From NCBI GenBank assembly GCA_020720455.1, contig DYOQ01000008.1, positions 21,578-62,698 on the forward strand: a stretch of 41,121 nt of DNA. Direction: 5' to 3'. Shown here one piece after another: positions 34,231-41,121 of this stretch; position 1 is the first letter of the stretch, and each line of letters begins with the position of its first letter. The notes under the pieces were generated by a model. The model worked only from the letters and a program-made list of their open reading frames with translations. It was not told the DNA's origin and did no database searches. The translations under genes were made by a program, and so were the position numbers. Source of the DNA: Bdellovibrio sp. (GTDB lineage: Bacteria > Bdellovibrionota > Bacteriovoracia > Bacteriovoracales > Bacteriovoracaceae).

Positions 34231-34980
34231 ATTTACAACAACAGAACCAAGCCAATAATCATGTAATGTTCTTTTTGGATAATTCATAAAAATAATGAGT
34301 ATCCCTACAACTGTGATAATTGATACAGGCTTGCCAAGAAGTTCTCGTTGAAAAGCATCTGCTGATGATAACATGTCACCTTCGGTATTAATTACTCTTA
34401 TGTCTAACAAACTTTTTCCCACACTACTCCCATGTCTTATGGACGGAATAAGGAGTACTACCATATACGTACAAAAATAGATAACGGCCCTTACCAAAAT
34501 AGTGTTTATACCTTCTGACAAAATTTTAAACTGATCTTTTTCTAAAAGAAAAATAACTAACCCAATAATTCCACTATCAATTAAGAATGCTGCACCTCTT
34601 TTAAAAAACGGTGCTATATCATAAACAGAGACATTTTCTTCGTTAGTATTATGATGTGAATCTGTATACTCCTCTCTAGTTCGTCTAACAGGTTTCGACT
34701 TAAAATCTAATTCAAGCTCTTGTTGTTTATTAGCAGCTTGCTTTCTTGATCTTTTCTTTATAATTAATGACGAGTCACTAATTCTAATCTGCGCTCTTGT
34801 TAGAACACTAGTAAGCTCTTTGCCATCGACAACAAAACTCCATGTGTTTTTTTTACGACGAGCTCTCTTTTTGCACTCAATCTGTTCATTCGTTGGCCTT
34901 AAAACAATCGTCGTGCTCTTCGTGATATCAACATCTGTTTCGGTCTTATTATCATCGCCTTGTGAAGTTTGAATTATCAT
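34225..34980 (-). CDS. RDD-family membrane protein
   Basis: The C-terminal 130 residues have three membrane helices with the RDD elements: FKRGAAFLIDSGIIG (Arg and Asp in the first helix), GSSVGKSLLDIRV after the second, and a final TLHDYWLGSVVV (Asp-Asp-like end). The first 110 residues are hydrophilic, basic and cytoplasmic, with KRARRKKNTW and KKRSRKQAANKQQ patches, and may bind nucleic acid or lipids. The function of RDD proteins is mostly unknown; some act in transport or envelope stress. It starts 8 bases after the prc stop, with AGGAAA upstream, so it is in the prc operon. Confidence 0.88.
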   Translation of the reverse strand: MIIQTSQGDDNKTETDVDITKSTTIVLRPTNEQIECKKRARRKKNTWSFVVDGKELTSVLTRAQIRISDSSLIIKKRSRKQAANKQQELELDFKSKPVRRTREEYTDSHHNTNEENVSVYDIAPFFKRGAAFLIDSGIIGLVIFLLEKDQFKILSEGINTILVRAVIYFCTYMVVLLIPSIRHGSSVGKSLLDIRVINTEGDMLSSADAFQRELLGKPVSIITVVGILIIFMNYPKRTLHDYWLGSVVVNK

Positions 34981-34988
34981 AACATTTC

Positions 34989-37229
34989 CTATTTCTTGCT
35001 TTTAATCATATCTTGCATAACATAGAGAGCTTCTTCTAACTCGATATCTTTTTGTAACTTCTCTATCCACTCTTTCTTTTTCTCTTTTATATCCTGGGCC
35101 CAGCGTTTCTTATCTTTTTCGTATACAGTAATTTTATCAAAGGACATAATCGACTTTTCAAACTCTGAAACCACAATATCTTTATTAAACTCATCTGTTT
35201 TTAATTTTTTATTAAGTTCTTTGCTCTCATTATCTCTTGCTCTAATATCAGCTATATTCAGGCTAAAACTGGTCTCATCATTTCGTTTAACTAAATAGTC
35301 AATTGCTTCTTTTAATCTTTTAAATTTTACATTATTTTTCATTCTAGAAGCACTTTTGCTTATCAATGATTCAACGTTATACTGGGCCTTGGTCCACTTC
35401 TCAAAAGGAACAGGATTGATTTCATCCCACTGCAACGCAAAGTCTAAATCTTGCTCTCTACTCTTATAATGCTCCGATCTATCAGACAGAACAATATCAG
35501 GAGTTATCCCTTTATGTTGTGTAGACGACCCAGTTACTCGGTAAAATTTTTGCAACGTAACTTTGAGTGCACCAATCTCTGTTGTTAAAAAACGGAGTAA
35601 CTGCCCTTGGCTCAAATTAACAACTGCTTGAACAGTCCCTTTTCCATGAGTGTGTTTTGCCCCAATTATCACTGCTCTAGCGTAATCTTGTAAAGCACCA
35701 GCTAAAATTTCAGAAGCACTTGCGCTAAATCTATCTAGCATGATAATTAAATTACCACCGTAAACTATCTCTGAATCTGTATCTGCAAGTATATCTACAT
35801 CTCCTTTATAACCTTTAACCTGAACAATAGGACCTTTATCAATAAAAAGACCACTCATCTGTCTAGCATCTTCAAGGGCACCACCACCATTTTCTCTTAA
35901 ATCAAGAATGATCCCTTCAACTCCTAATTTTTCTAAACGTACAAGTTCTCTTTTAACGTCGTCTGTACAATTTCTCGATATGTCACCAAAGTCGCGGTAA
36001 AACTTTGGTAATTTGATATAACCAACTTTCTTACCAAGTTTCATATGTTTAATCACAGACGATTTCGCAAACGATTCTGCAATTTGAACTACATCTCTAA
36101 CTATCTTGATAACCTTTCGACTTCCATCAACTTTTTTAACGGTCAAACGAACCTCTGTCCCTTTTTGACCTCTGATGTGCCTAACAGCATCTTCAACTCT
36201 CATATCCTCAAGATCGACCGGCTCAGTTCCTTCTTCACTTTGGGCCACCATAACGATCAAATCACCGACCTCTAACTCTTTTTGTCTCCACGCAGCTCCA
36301 CCTGGAACAATATTTACAACTTTGATAAATGAATCATCTTCTTGTAATACGGCCCCAATGCCTTCTAAGCTACCACTCATCTCAATATTAAAATCCTCTT
36401 TTTTTTGCGGTGGCATATATGCTGTATGTGGATCAAATATTGTAGCAACCGAGTTAAATAACTTTTCTAAATAATCTTCTTCTGTCTCTTTTAAAAGTCT
36501 TGTGAAAATTCTTTTATATTTTTTTGATATCTCAGCTCTAGCACTGTCAACAATTTCTGACGGAGATAACAGTTTTTCTGGTTTCTCTTTTTTACCCTTT
36601 TTATCTTTAACTTCACTATTTTTCAACTGTTCAGGATTAACTAACTTTTGAGGATCATTTAATCTATGTTCCTCAACATCCTTACTTGAAATAATCTCTA
36701 ATTTTTTCTCGCCATCTTCTGACTGCTCATCCTCTATCGATAGGATTTTGTATATCATCGCATACTTTAACTGTTTTCTCCAAAGTTCTTGTAGCTCTTT
36801 CTCATTCTTGGCAAAATCTCTCTTCTTCGGTTCCGTCTCGATACTCTCTTTAACATCAAAATCAAATGGCTTCGCCATTATCTTCTCTCGCATCCTTTCA
36901 ACTTGCTTCACTCTTGTCTCAACAAGAGTTTTTGCAAGCTGCACAAGTTCCATATTGCCGTTACTTAGTTCATCATCAATTTGAACTTTATATTTTTTTA
37001 ACTTTTCAATATCACTCTCCATTAAAAATTGTTTTCCAAAATCAATTCTTTTTAAAAACTCGTCAAACGCTTTTGCAGAGAGATCGTCATCGATTTTAAT
37101 CTGCCGGTAATGATACGTCTCAAGAGCACTTTTTATTATCCCAGCAACAATCGCTGTATCGCTCGAAGGAACAACTACAGAAGAAAACAGTATGAAAAAC
37201 AAAAAAAAGTATACCCTTAAGGCCATCAT
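34989..37229 (-). CDS. prc: C-terminal processing (tail-specific) protease Prc
   Basis: A signal anchor at 1-20 leads an S41 peptidase of 746 residues. The PDZ domain (about 280-380) has SLEGIGAVL and VPGGAAWRQKELEVGD. The catalytic dyad is Ser504 in FSASASEIL and Lys530 in THGKGTVQ, with a one-residue longer spacing than in Escherichia Prc. Residues 130-250 contain a Lys/Glu-rich insert. Prc trims periplasmic proteins and peptidoglycan hydrolases. I choose the ATG at 37229, preceded by AGGACGG, over the frame that starts 63 bases earlier. It is followed by the RDD gene. Confidence 0.94.
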   Translation of the reverse strand: MMALRVYFFLFFILFSSVVVPSSDTAIVAGIIKSALETYHYRQIKIDDDLSAKAFDEFLKRIDFGKQFLMESDIEKLKKYKVQIDDELSNGNMELVQLAKTLVETRVKQVERMREKIMAKPFDFDVKESIETEPKKRDFAKNEKELQELWRKQLKYAMIYKILSIEDEQSEDGEKKLEIISSKDVEEHRLNDPQKLVNPEQLKNSEVKDKKGKKEKPEKLLSPSEIVDSARAEISKKYKRIFTRLLKETEEDYLEKLFNSVATIFDPHTAYMPPQKKEDFNIEMSGSLEGIGAVLQEDDSFIKVVNIVPGGAAWRQKELEVGDLIVMVAQSEEGTEPVDLEDMRVEDAVRHIRGQKGTEVRLTVKKVDGSRKVIKIVRDVVQIAESFAKSSVIKHMKLGKKVGYIKLPKFYRDFGDISRNCTDDVKRELVRLEKLGVEGIILDLRENGGGALEDARQMSGLFIDKGPIVQVKGYKGDVDILADTDSEIVYGGNLIIMLDRFSASASEILAGALQDYARAVIIGAKHTHGKGTVQAVVNLSQGQLLRFLTTEIGALKVTLQKFYRVTGSSTQHKGITPDIVLSDRSEHYKSREQDLDFALQWDEINPVPFEKWTKAQYNVESLISKSASRMKNNVKFKRLKEAIDYLVKRNDETSFSLNIADIRARDNESKELNKKLKTDEFNKDIVVSEFEKSIMSFDKITVYEKDKKRWAQDIKEKKKEWIEKLQKDIELEEALYVMQDMIKSKK

Positions 37230-37313
37230 GTCCGTCCTATGCAAAACCAACCAGATTAATACTATATAATATAATAGGAGTTTATCTAACAAAGATCAAA
37301 GATTAATAATTTT

Positions 37314-38501
37314 TTATATTCTTTGACCATTTGGCATAAATTCAATTTTTTCAATTTTCTGCACATATGAAGATATCAACGTTTTCCAATCGACAAAACC
37401 ATCGGCCTTTCTCATATAAATTTTATCAGGTTTTATAATCGGTTTCTTCGGTGCAAACATACTGCACATATCGCTATGAGAAATCTTTGAAATATCATGT
37501 GTCCCAAATCTAATTGCAAGATCGAGAATCTCTCTCTTTGTATATCCAAGCAGTGGTCTAAATATTGATCTTGTAGAGACCAAATCAAGGGCAATCAAGT
37601 TGTTAATCGCTTGACTAGCAACCTGTCCAAGCGAATCACCTGTTACTAGAGCATCACTTCCTATTTCATCAGCAACGATATTGGCCGCCATAATCATATA
37701 TTTTCGAAGAAGAACAGTTCGATACTCAGGTTTAGAAATCTCAGCAATTTTTTTCTGGATCTCTCCAAACGGAAAAATATAGAGGGCCGCGCGTGGTTGC
37801 AAAACAGAAAGATTTTCCATGATCTTTATCAGTTTTTCCCTCACCTCAGTTCCGACATGAGGATAAGCGTAGAAAAAAATAAAATCCTGATGACAACCTC
37901 TCTTTGCCATCAAGTAACTCGCTACCGGAGAGTCAAACCCTCCAGATAGCATTGTTAAAATTTTTCCATGTACACCTACTGGAAAACCACCAAGGCCATC
38001 AATTTTCTCAACGGCCAAATAGATACTCTCATCCATAACTCTTACATCAACAACTCTATCAGGCACTGACAAATCTACTCTTAATCCTGGATAGTTTTTA
38101 AGAAGGATACCACCAAGTTCAGTTGCAATCTCCATTTTATTCATTGGAAATTTTTTATTACTTCTTTTGGCCCTTATTTTAAAACTTACATTTATCGTAT
38201 TAATGCTGGAAAATAGTTTCACCGCTTCTACTGCTAACGCTTCAAACTCCAGTGGTAACTTAACAGCTAGCAATAAAGAATTAATGCCAGGAACCTTTGC
38301 TAAAGCACTTATTGCCACATCACTAAAATCTACACTACTTTCAAGTAACAGGCAGTGGCCATCTTGAATGCAGTGAAACTTAGTACCATGATAAAGAGAC
38401 ATTAGACTCTTTATGTTAGCAACTAACTTTTTATAATATAAATAGCGGTTATCACCTTTTAGCCATAGCTCATCTACTATTATTACGACACATTTTACCA
38501 T
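37314..38501 (-). CDS. thiI: tRNA 4-thiouridine sulfurtransferase ThiI
   Basis: ThiI adenylates tRNA U8 and transfers sulfur to make s4U; it also takes part in thiazole synthesis in some bacteria. A THUMP domain covers about residues 60-160 and the PP-loop ATP motif is LSGGFDSPVAS (about 181-191), followed by FFYAYPHVG. The protein has no rhodanese domain, so a persulfide must come from another protein; a Cys is found in SDMCSMFAPKKP. Length 395 is normal for the short type. Its first 7 bases overlap the end of the truncated regulator remnant. Confidence 0.93.
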   Translation of the reverse strand: MVKCVVIIVDELWLKGDNRYLYYKKLVANIKSLMSLYHGTKFHCIQDGHCLLLESSVDFSDVAISALAKVPGINSLLLAVKLPLEFEALAVEAVKLFSSINTINVSFKIRAKRSNKKFPMNKMEIATELGGILLKNYPGLRVDLSVPDRVVDVRVMDESIYLAVEKIDGLGGFPVGVHGKILTMLSGGFDSPVASYLMAKRGCHQDFIFFYAYPHVGTEVREKLIKIMENLSVLQPRAALYIFPFGEIQKKIAEISKPEYRTVLLRKYMIMAANIVADEIGSDALVTGDSLGQVASQAINNLIALDLVSTRSIFRPLLGYTKREILDLAIRFGTHDISKISHSDMCSMFAPKKPIIKPDKIYMRKADGFVDWKTLISSYVQKIEKIEFMPNGQRI

Positions 38502-38974
38502 GTTATCTCTTCTGAACTATCTACATTACCCTTCTCAATCAATTTAGACAGCTTTTCATTATGAAGCTTAATAATTGTTAGAGGATTATTTATCTCATGA
38601 GCAACCCCTGCGCCCATAACACCTAATGATGCCATTTTAGATGACTGAACAATCTGTGATTGCATCTCTACCAACTCGTTGTGGGCCGATTTTAAATCAT
38701 TAAAGCTCTCTTCAAGTATCCTATTTTTTTCTACTAACTCAGACTCCAAAACTAGATTATCTTGCTCAATAAGAGATTGATACTTGTAAAGACTAATTAA
38801 GTTTCTACACCTAAGCTCAAGCTCTTCCTTTCTAAATGGTTTATTAATAAACTCACTAGCACCTAAGTTTAGCGATTTGAAAAAAAAATTATCATCCTCA
38901 ATCGTCGTATGTATGTACTGTGGCCTCTTTGCTTGTATTGGAACATCTTCTACAATCAATATTTTATTTTTCAT
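38495..38974 (-). pseudogene. Remnant of a response-regulator/histidine-kinase hybrid (internal and C-terminal deletion)
   Basis: The frame is open for 159 residues but the domains are incomplete. It begins as a receiver (KILIVEDVPIQAK) and jumps at about residue 17 to the end of a receiver (TTIEDDNFFFKSLNLGASEFINKPFRKEEL), missing about 55-60 residues including the phospho-acceptor Asp. A coiled coil and a HisKA helix follow, with the phospho-His in AHEINNPL, but the protein stops before any HATPase domain. The stop overlaps thiI. It might still be translated as a short dimerisation fragment. An extended -10 promoter is present upstream. Confidence 0.75.
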
Positions 38975-38992
38975 ATATTTCTCTTAGCACAG

Positions 38993-39001
38993 ATTATAAC
39001 A
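38993..39001 (-). promoter_or_regulatory. Extended -10 promoter of the regulator remnant
   Basis: TGT-TATAAT on the minus strand: TATAAT at 38993-38998 with TG at 39000-39001. No good -35 is visible, as is common with extended -10 promoters. The transcript would start near 38986, 12 bases before the ATG, and probably continues into thiI, prc and the RDD gene. Confidence 0.4.
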
Positions 39002-39092
39002 GTAATAATAAAATTTAAAAGAATAGTGGCCTACCGAATTCCCAGACAATTATCATCAACTATTGCGGAATAAAAATTCTTAAAAAAAAGTC

Positions 39093-39121
39093 TTACACTT
39101 AATGTTAATGCAAGTTAATAT
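39093..39121 (+). promoter_or_regulatory. Promoter and GTTAAT repeats upstream of the second porin gene
   Basis: TTACAC (39093-39098), 17 bases, TAATAT (39116-39121). Two direct GTTAAT hexamers at 39104-39109 and 39114-39119 are ten bases apart, one helical turn, and a related CTTAAT begins at 39098, so an activator or repressor may bind on one face. The second hexamer overlaps the -10. Confidence 0.4.
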
Positions 39122-39169
39122 ATATATGTATTCAGGATAATAGATCAAAATGGCAAAGGAGGCTATCCA

Positions 39170-40549
39170 ATGACGAGGGTCACGCTATTAGTACTTGTAT
39201 CGTTTATAATGTTGCTCGGTTCATCTAAAGTATTTGCTGAGAAAAAAAGGGCCGGAAGAAAAGTTACTGAAAAACTTAAAGAGATCGATGATCGTCTATT
39301 TGACGTTGAAGAGAAGTTAAGTGGTAAGTTCCCAATGACTCCGATCGACGCTATGTTGTCGAGGTTTGGTGGTGTTCTCTTCCACGATCAAAAGATGAGC
39401 ATGAGTGAAAATTATGCTGGAGCATCCAATGCTACCGACTTAAACACAGAGACTAGGGTCGACTTAATTTTTGCTGGTGATATCTCCGAAAAATTAGAGT
39501 ATCTATTCGTCCCTGCTTGGTTCTTCATGACAGAAAGAAACAATGCTGATCAAGCAGATAGAAACAGTAAGGAATCAAGGCTCCATATGAACCTCGTTTA
39601 CCGTATTAGTGGAACATATAAGGCCAGCAACGCTTTAAATATTAAGTTTGGTAGAATCGTTGCTCCGTTTGGCTCTTACATTGATGCTTATGCACCGTCA
39701 TCAGAGATTATGTCTCACTGGCCACAGATGGTTATGCCGCAAGGTGGTGTTCTTGTTTCAACCGTTCTTGACGGTATTCAACTTGGTGGTACATTTCAAC
39801 TTGGTTCAATTTCACGTTTTTCTTACCGAACATATTTAGCTGTACACGGTACTGACCAAGCTAGCTATACTGACAATCCAGTTGCAAAGCACCTTTTCAC
39901 CGGCCATCCAAACGAAGCTCTTTTTGGTTTTAGAACAATACTTGACCTAGGTTCAAACGTTGCTCTAGGTGCATCTTTCCAAGGTGGTAAAAGAAGAGCT
40001 GGCTACAAAGCAATAGGAGTAGATGGTAACTTCACATTTGGTCGATTTAAAATCAGAACTGAGTATGTAATGACATCGGAGACTTCAGTTGAGAATTTGT
40101 ATACTGAGACAGAGTTAAATACAATGGCAACGTTATGTGGAGGGGGGAACGCATATCAGTGTCAAGCGTTTGAAACAGGTCTCGGCGAATATTACATAAC
40201 CAGACTAGACTCAGATAAAACATCTTACTATGTCGAACCTTCATACTGGTTATCAAACAAGATGATGATTGCTGCTCGTTATGACTTTATTGACATGGAT
40301 AACATTTTCAACCATGGCAAAGCTAAAACAATTAAGGGACTGACTCTTAACTATTTTCCAGAGCCGCAGCTAATGTTAAAACTAAACTTTAATATGCATG
40401 ATTATGAGGCAGCAGATGCTAACAATGCTTTTACAGCTGGTACAACGCCTTCTGCTCAAATGATGATTTTCGGTACAACAACAGCAGCAGCATTAAACGC
40501 TAACCCAGATTATAACGAAGTGTCAGTCTCTGCGACACTCTCATTTTAA
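39170..40549 (+). CDS. Outer-membrane porin-like beta-barrel, copy 2
   Basis: A paralogue of the porin at 32465. The signal peptide (1-23, ends VFA-E) is followed by a basic stretch (KKRAGRK), the heptad helix (LKEIDDRLFDVEEKLSG) and the barrel, with GRIVAPFGSY, HWPQMVMPQGG, LDSDKTSYYVEPSY and RYDFIDMD shared with copy 1, and the terminal Phe in SVSATLSF. One loop has two Cys (in TLCGGGNAYQCQAF) that could form a disulfide; copy 1 lacks them. The AAGGAGG ribosome binding site is near perfect, as for abundant outer-membrane proteins. Confidence 0.85.
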   Translation: MTRVTLLVLVSFIMLLGSSKVFAEKKRAGRKVTEKLKEIDDRLFDVEEKLSGKFPMTPIDAMLSRFGGVLFHDQKMSMSENYAGASNATDLNTETRVDLIFAGDISEKLEYLFVPAWFFMTERNNADQADRNSKESRLHMNLVYRISGTYKASNALNIKFGRIVAPFGSYIDAYAPSSEIMSHWPQMVMPQGGVLVSTVLDGIQLGGTFQLGSISRFSYRTYLAVHGTDQASYTDNPVAKHLFTGHPNEALFGFRTILDLGSNVALGASFQGGKRRAGYKAIGVDGNFTFGRFKIRTEYVMTSETSVENLYTETELNTMATLCGGGNAYQCQAFETGLGEYYITRLDSDKTSYYVEPSYWLSNKMMIAARYDFIDMDNIFNHGKAKTIKGLTLNYFPEPQLMLKLNFNMHDYEAADANNAFTAGTTPSAQMMIFGTTTAAALNANPDYNEVSVSATLSF

Positions 40550-40564
40550 GCGAAGGAGGGTAAA

Positions 40565-40990
40565 ATGAAAAAAATAATAATTACTCTGCTAGCGATAATG
40601 ATTTCAACAGCAGCTTTTTCAGAAGAGTTTGCAGTAATTGTAAACGCTGCAAATGATGGTGAGGACCCAAGGGGCCACTTCCTTCTTCTTTCTGATTCAT
40701 GGGCAAACGGTGCTCAATCTGTTCCGTTTGAAGTTGACCCACAAGGAAATAGTAAACAAGAAAAAGCTCAAGAATCGTTCTTAAATGCTATTCTACAAAT
40801 GAGTCCAAATCAGTACCGTCAACACTGGGTGGATCGTAAGGCCGGTGGTAACACTGTAAAGCCTACTCTAGTTAGGAATTACGACGCAGTTAAAACTTTT
40901 GTTATGAGAAAAAAAGGTGGGATCGGATATCTTCCAAAAAAGATGGCCGGTGGTAACGTAAAAATTATTGCAACATTTAATGTTGAATAA
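40565..40990 (+). CDS. Small PstS-like periplasmic binding protein, copy 2
   Basis: A paralogue of the gene at 33755, again 15 bases downstream of its porin and with AAGGAGGG. The signal peptide (1-19, ends AFS-E) is followed by FAVIVNAAN, FLLLSDSWANG, FLNAILQMSPNQYRQHW, the basic-Gly loop DRKAGGNTVKPTLV and GGIGYLPKKM. These match the elements of copy 1 and of the short phosphate-binding-like family. Mature length about 122 residues. A strong terminator follows, so this pair forms its own operon. Confidence 0.8.
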   Translation: MKKIIITLLAIMISTAAFSEEFAVIVNAANDGEDPRGHFLLLSDSWANGAQSVPFEVDPQGNSKQEKAQESFLNAILQMSPNQYRQHWVDRKAGGNTVKPTLVRNYDAVKTFVMRKKGGIGYLPKKMAGGNVKIIATFNVE

Positions 40991-41008
40991 CTACTGATAC
41001 TCGTTTAT

Positions 41009-41040
41009 AAAAAAGGCCACCAATCTGGTGGCCTTTTTTA
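41009..41040 (+). terminator. Rho-independent terminator after PstS-like copy 2
   Basis: Stem GGCCACCA (41015-41022) with TGGTGGCC (41026-41033), extended by six A-T pairs, three-base loop ATC, and six T after the stem. The A-run in front makes it bidirectional in form. Confidence 0.9.
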
Positions 41041-41121
41041 TTCCTACATATCTAACTTTTAGTGGTGGGACAAACTTAGCTATAAATATTTAACCCTTTC
41101 ACATTTACAAACTCTCTTAAC

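Noticed and set aside
1-41121. CRISPR array, tRNA, rRNA, IS element or prophage
   Set aside because: No spaced direct repeats, cloverleaf, transposase or phage structural gene was seen; the window reads as core chromosome with lineage-specific genes.

Overview
The window is AT-rich, densely packed bacterial chromosome with no tRNA, rRNA, IS element or CRISPR array that I could see. The gene set (lone Ser/Thr kinase with an exported tail, GYF plus PilZ protein, Sec-exported subtilase, TonB-like protein, single-chain GlyRS, RDD protein, MCP and porins) together with low GC and Gram-negative envelope genes (MsbA-like exporter, gmhB, outer-membrane barrels ending in Phe) suggests a member of the Bdellovibrionota, most likely the marine Bacteriovorax/Halobacteriovorax side. 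This is inference from gene style, not from a marker search.

Layout. 1-4.7 kb: the 3' part of an unknown gene, a ChaN-family protein with a long extra C-terminus, a membrane HATPase protein without a recognisable His-phosphotransfer helix, and a TonB-like protein. 4.7-8.0 kb (minus): sigma-like/anti-sigma-like pair, miaB, mtnA. 8.1-12.6 kb (minus): a signalling cluster of GYF-GYF-PilZ protein, alpha/beta-hydrolase without its nucleophile, lipoprotein and Ser/Thr kinase. 12.7-16.7 kb (minus): beta-lactamase-fold protein, glyS, MsbA-like exporter; gmhB diverges from it, and a compact DEAD/DEAH-like helicase converges on gmhB. 18.3-21.0 kb (plus): two tandem secreted paralogues that carry a degenerate but ordered set of protein-kinase/APH-type motifs, behind a near-consensus FliA-type promoter. 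This is the most novel-looking unit of the window. 21.0-24.4 kb (minus): nuoBCDI-recO. 24.5-26.1 kb (minus): subtilase and rpmB. 26.2-30.9 kb: split transketolase, diverging from an aldo/keto reductase, a 29-codon ORF and a GT2 glycosyltransferase, then an exported HExxH protein. 31.0-34.2 kb (plus): MCP, porin and small PstS-like periplasmic protein, closed by a strong terminator. 34.2-39.0 kb (minus): RDD protein, Prc protease, ThiI and a deleted response-regulator/histidine-kinase remnant. 39.2-41.0 kb (plus): a second copy of the porin plus PstS-like pair with its own promoter and terminator.

The units that seem to work together are: the kinase/PilZ/lipoprotein cluster (intracellular signalling, possibly c-di-GMP linked), the peripheral Q-module of complex I (nuoBCDI), the sugar/glycan genes around 26-30 kb, and the duplicated porin/binding-protein module, one copy of which is co-transcribed with a chemoreceptor. 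Several start codons are better placed at an internal ATG or GTG because the longer reading frame begins inside a Shine-Dalgarno sequence; these choices are given per gene. No gene-free stretch exceeds 200 bases; the largest are 38975-39169, 3717-3884 and 30892-31048.
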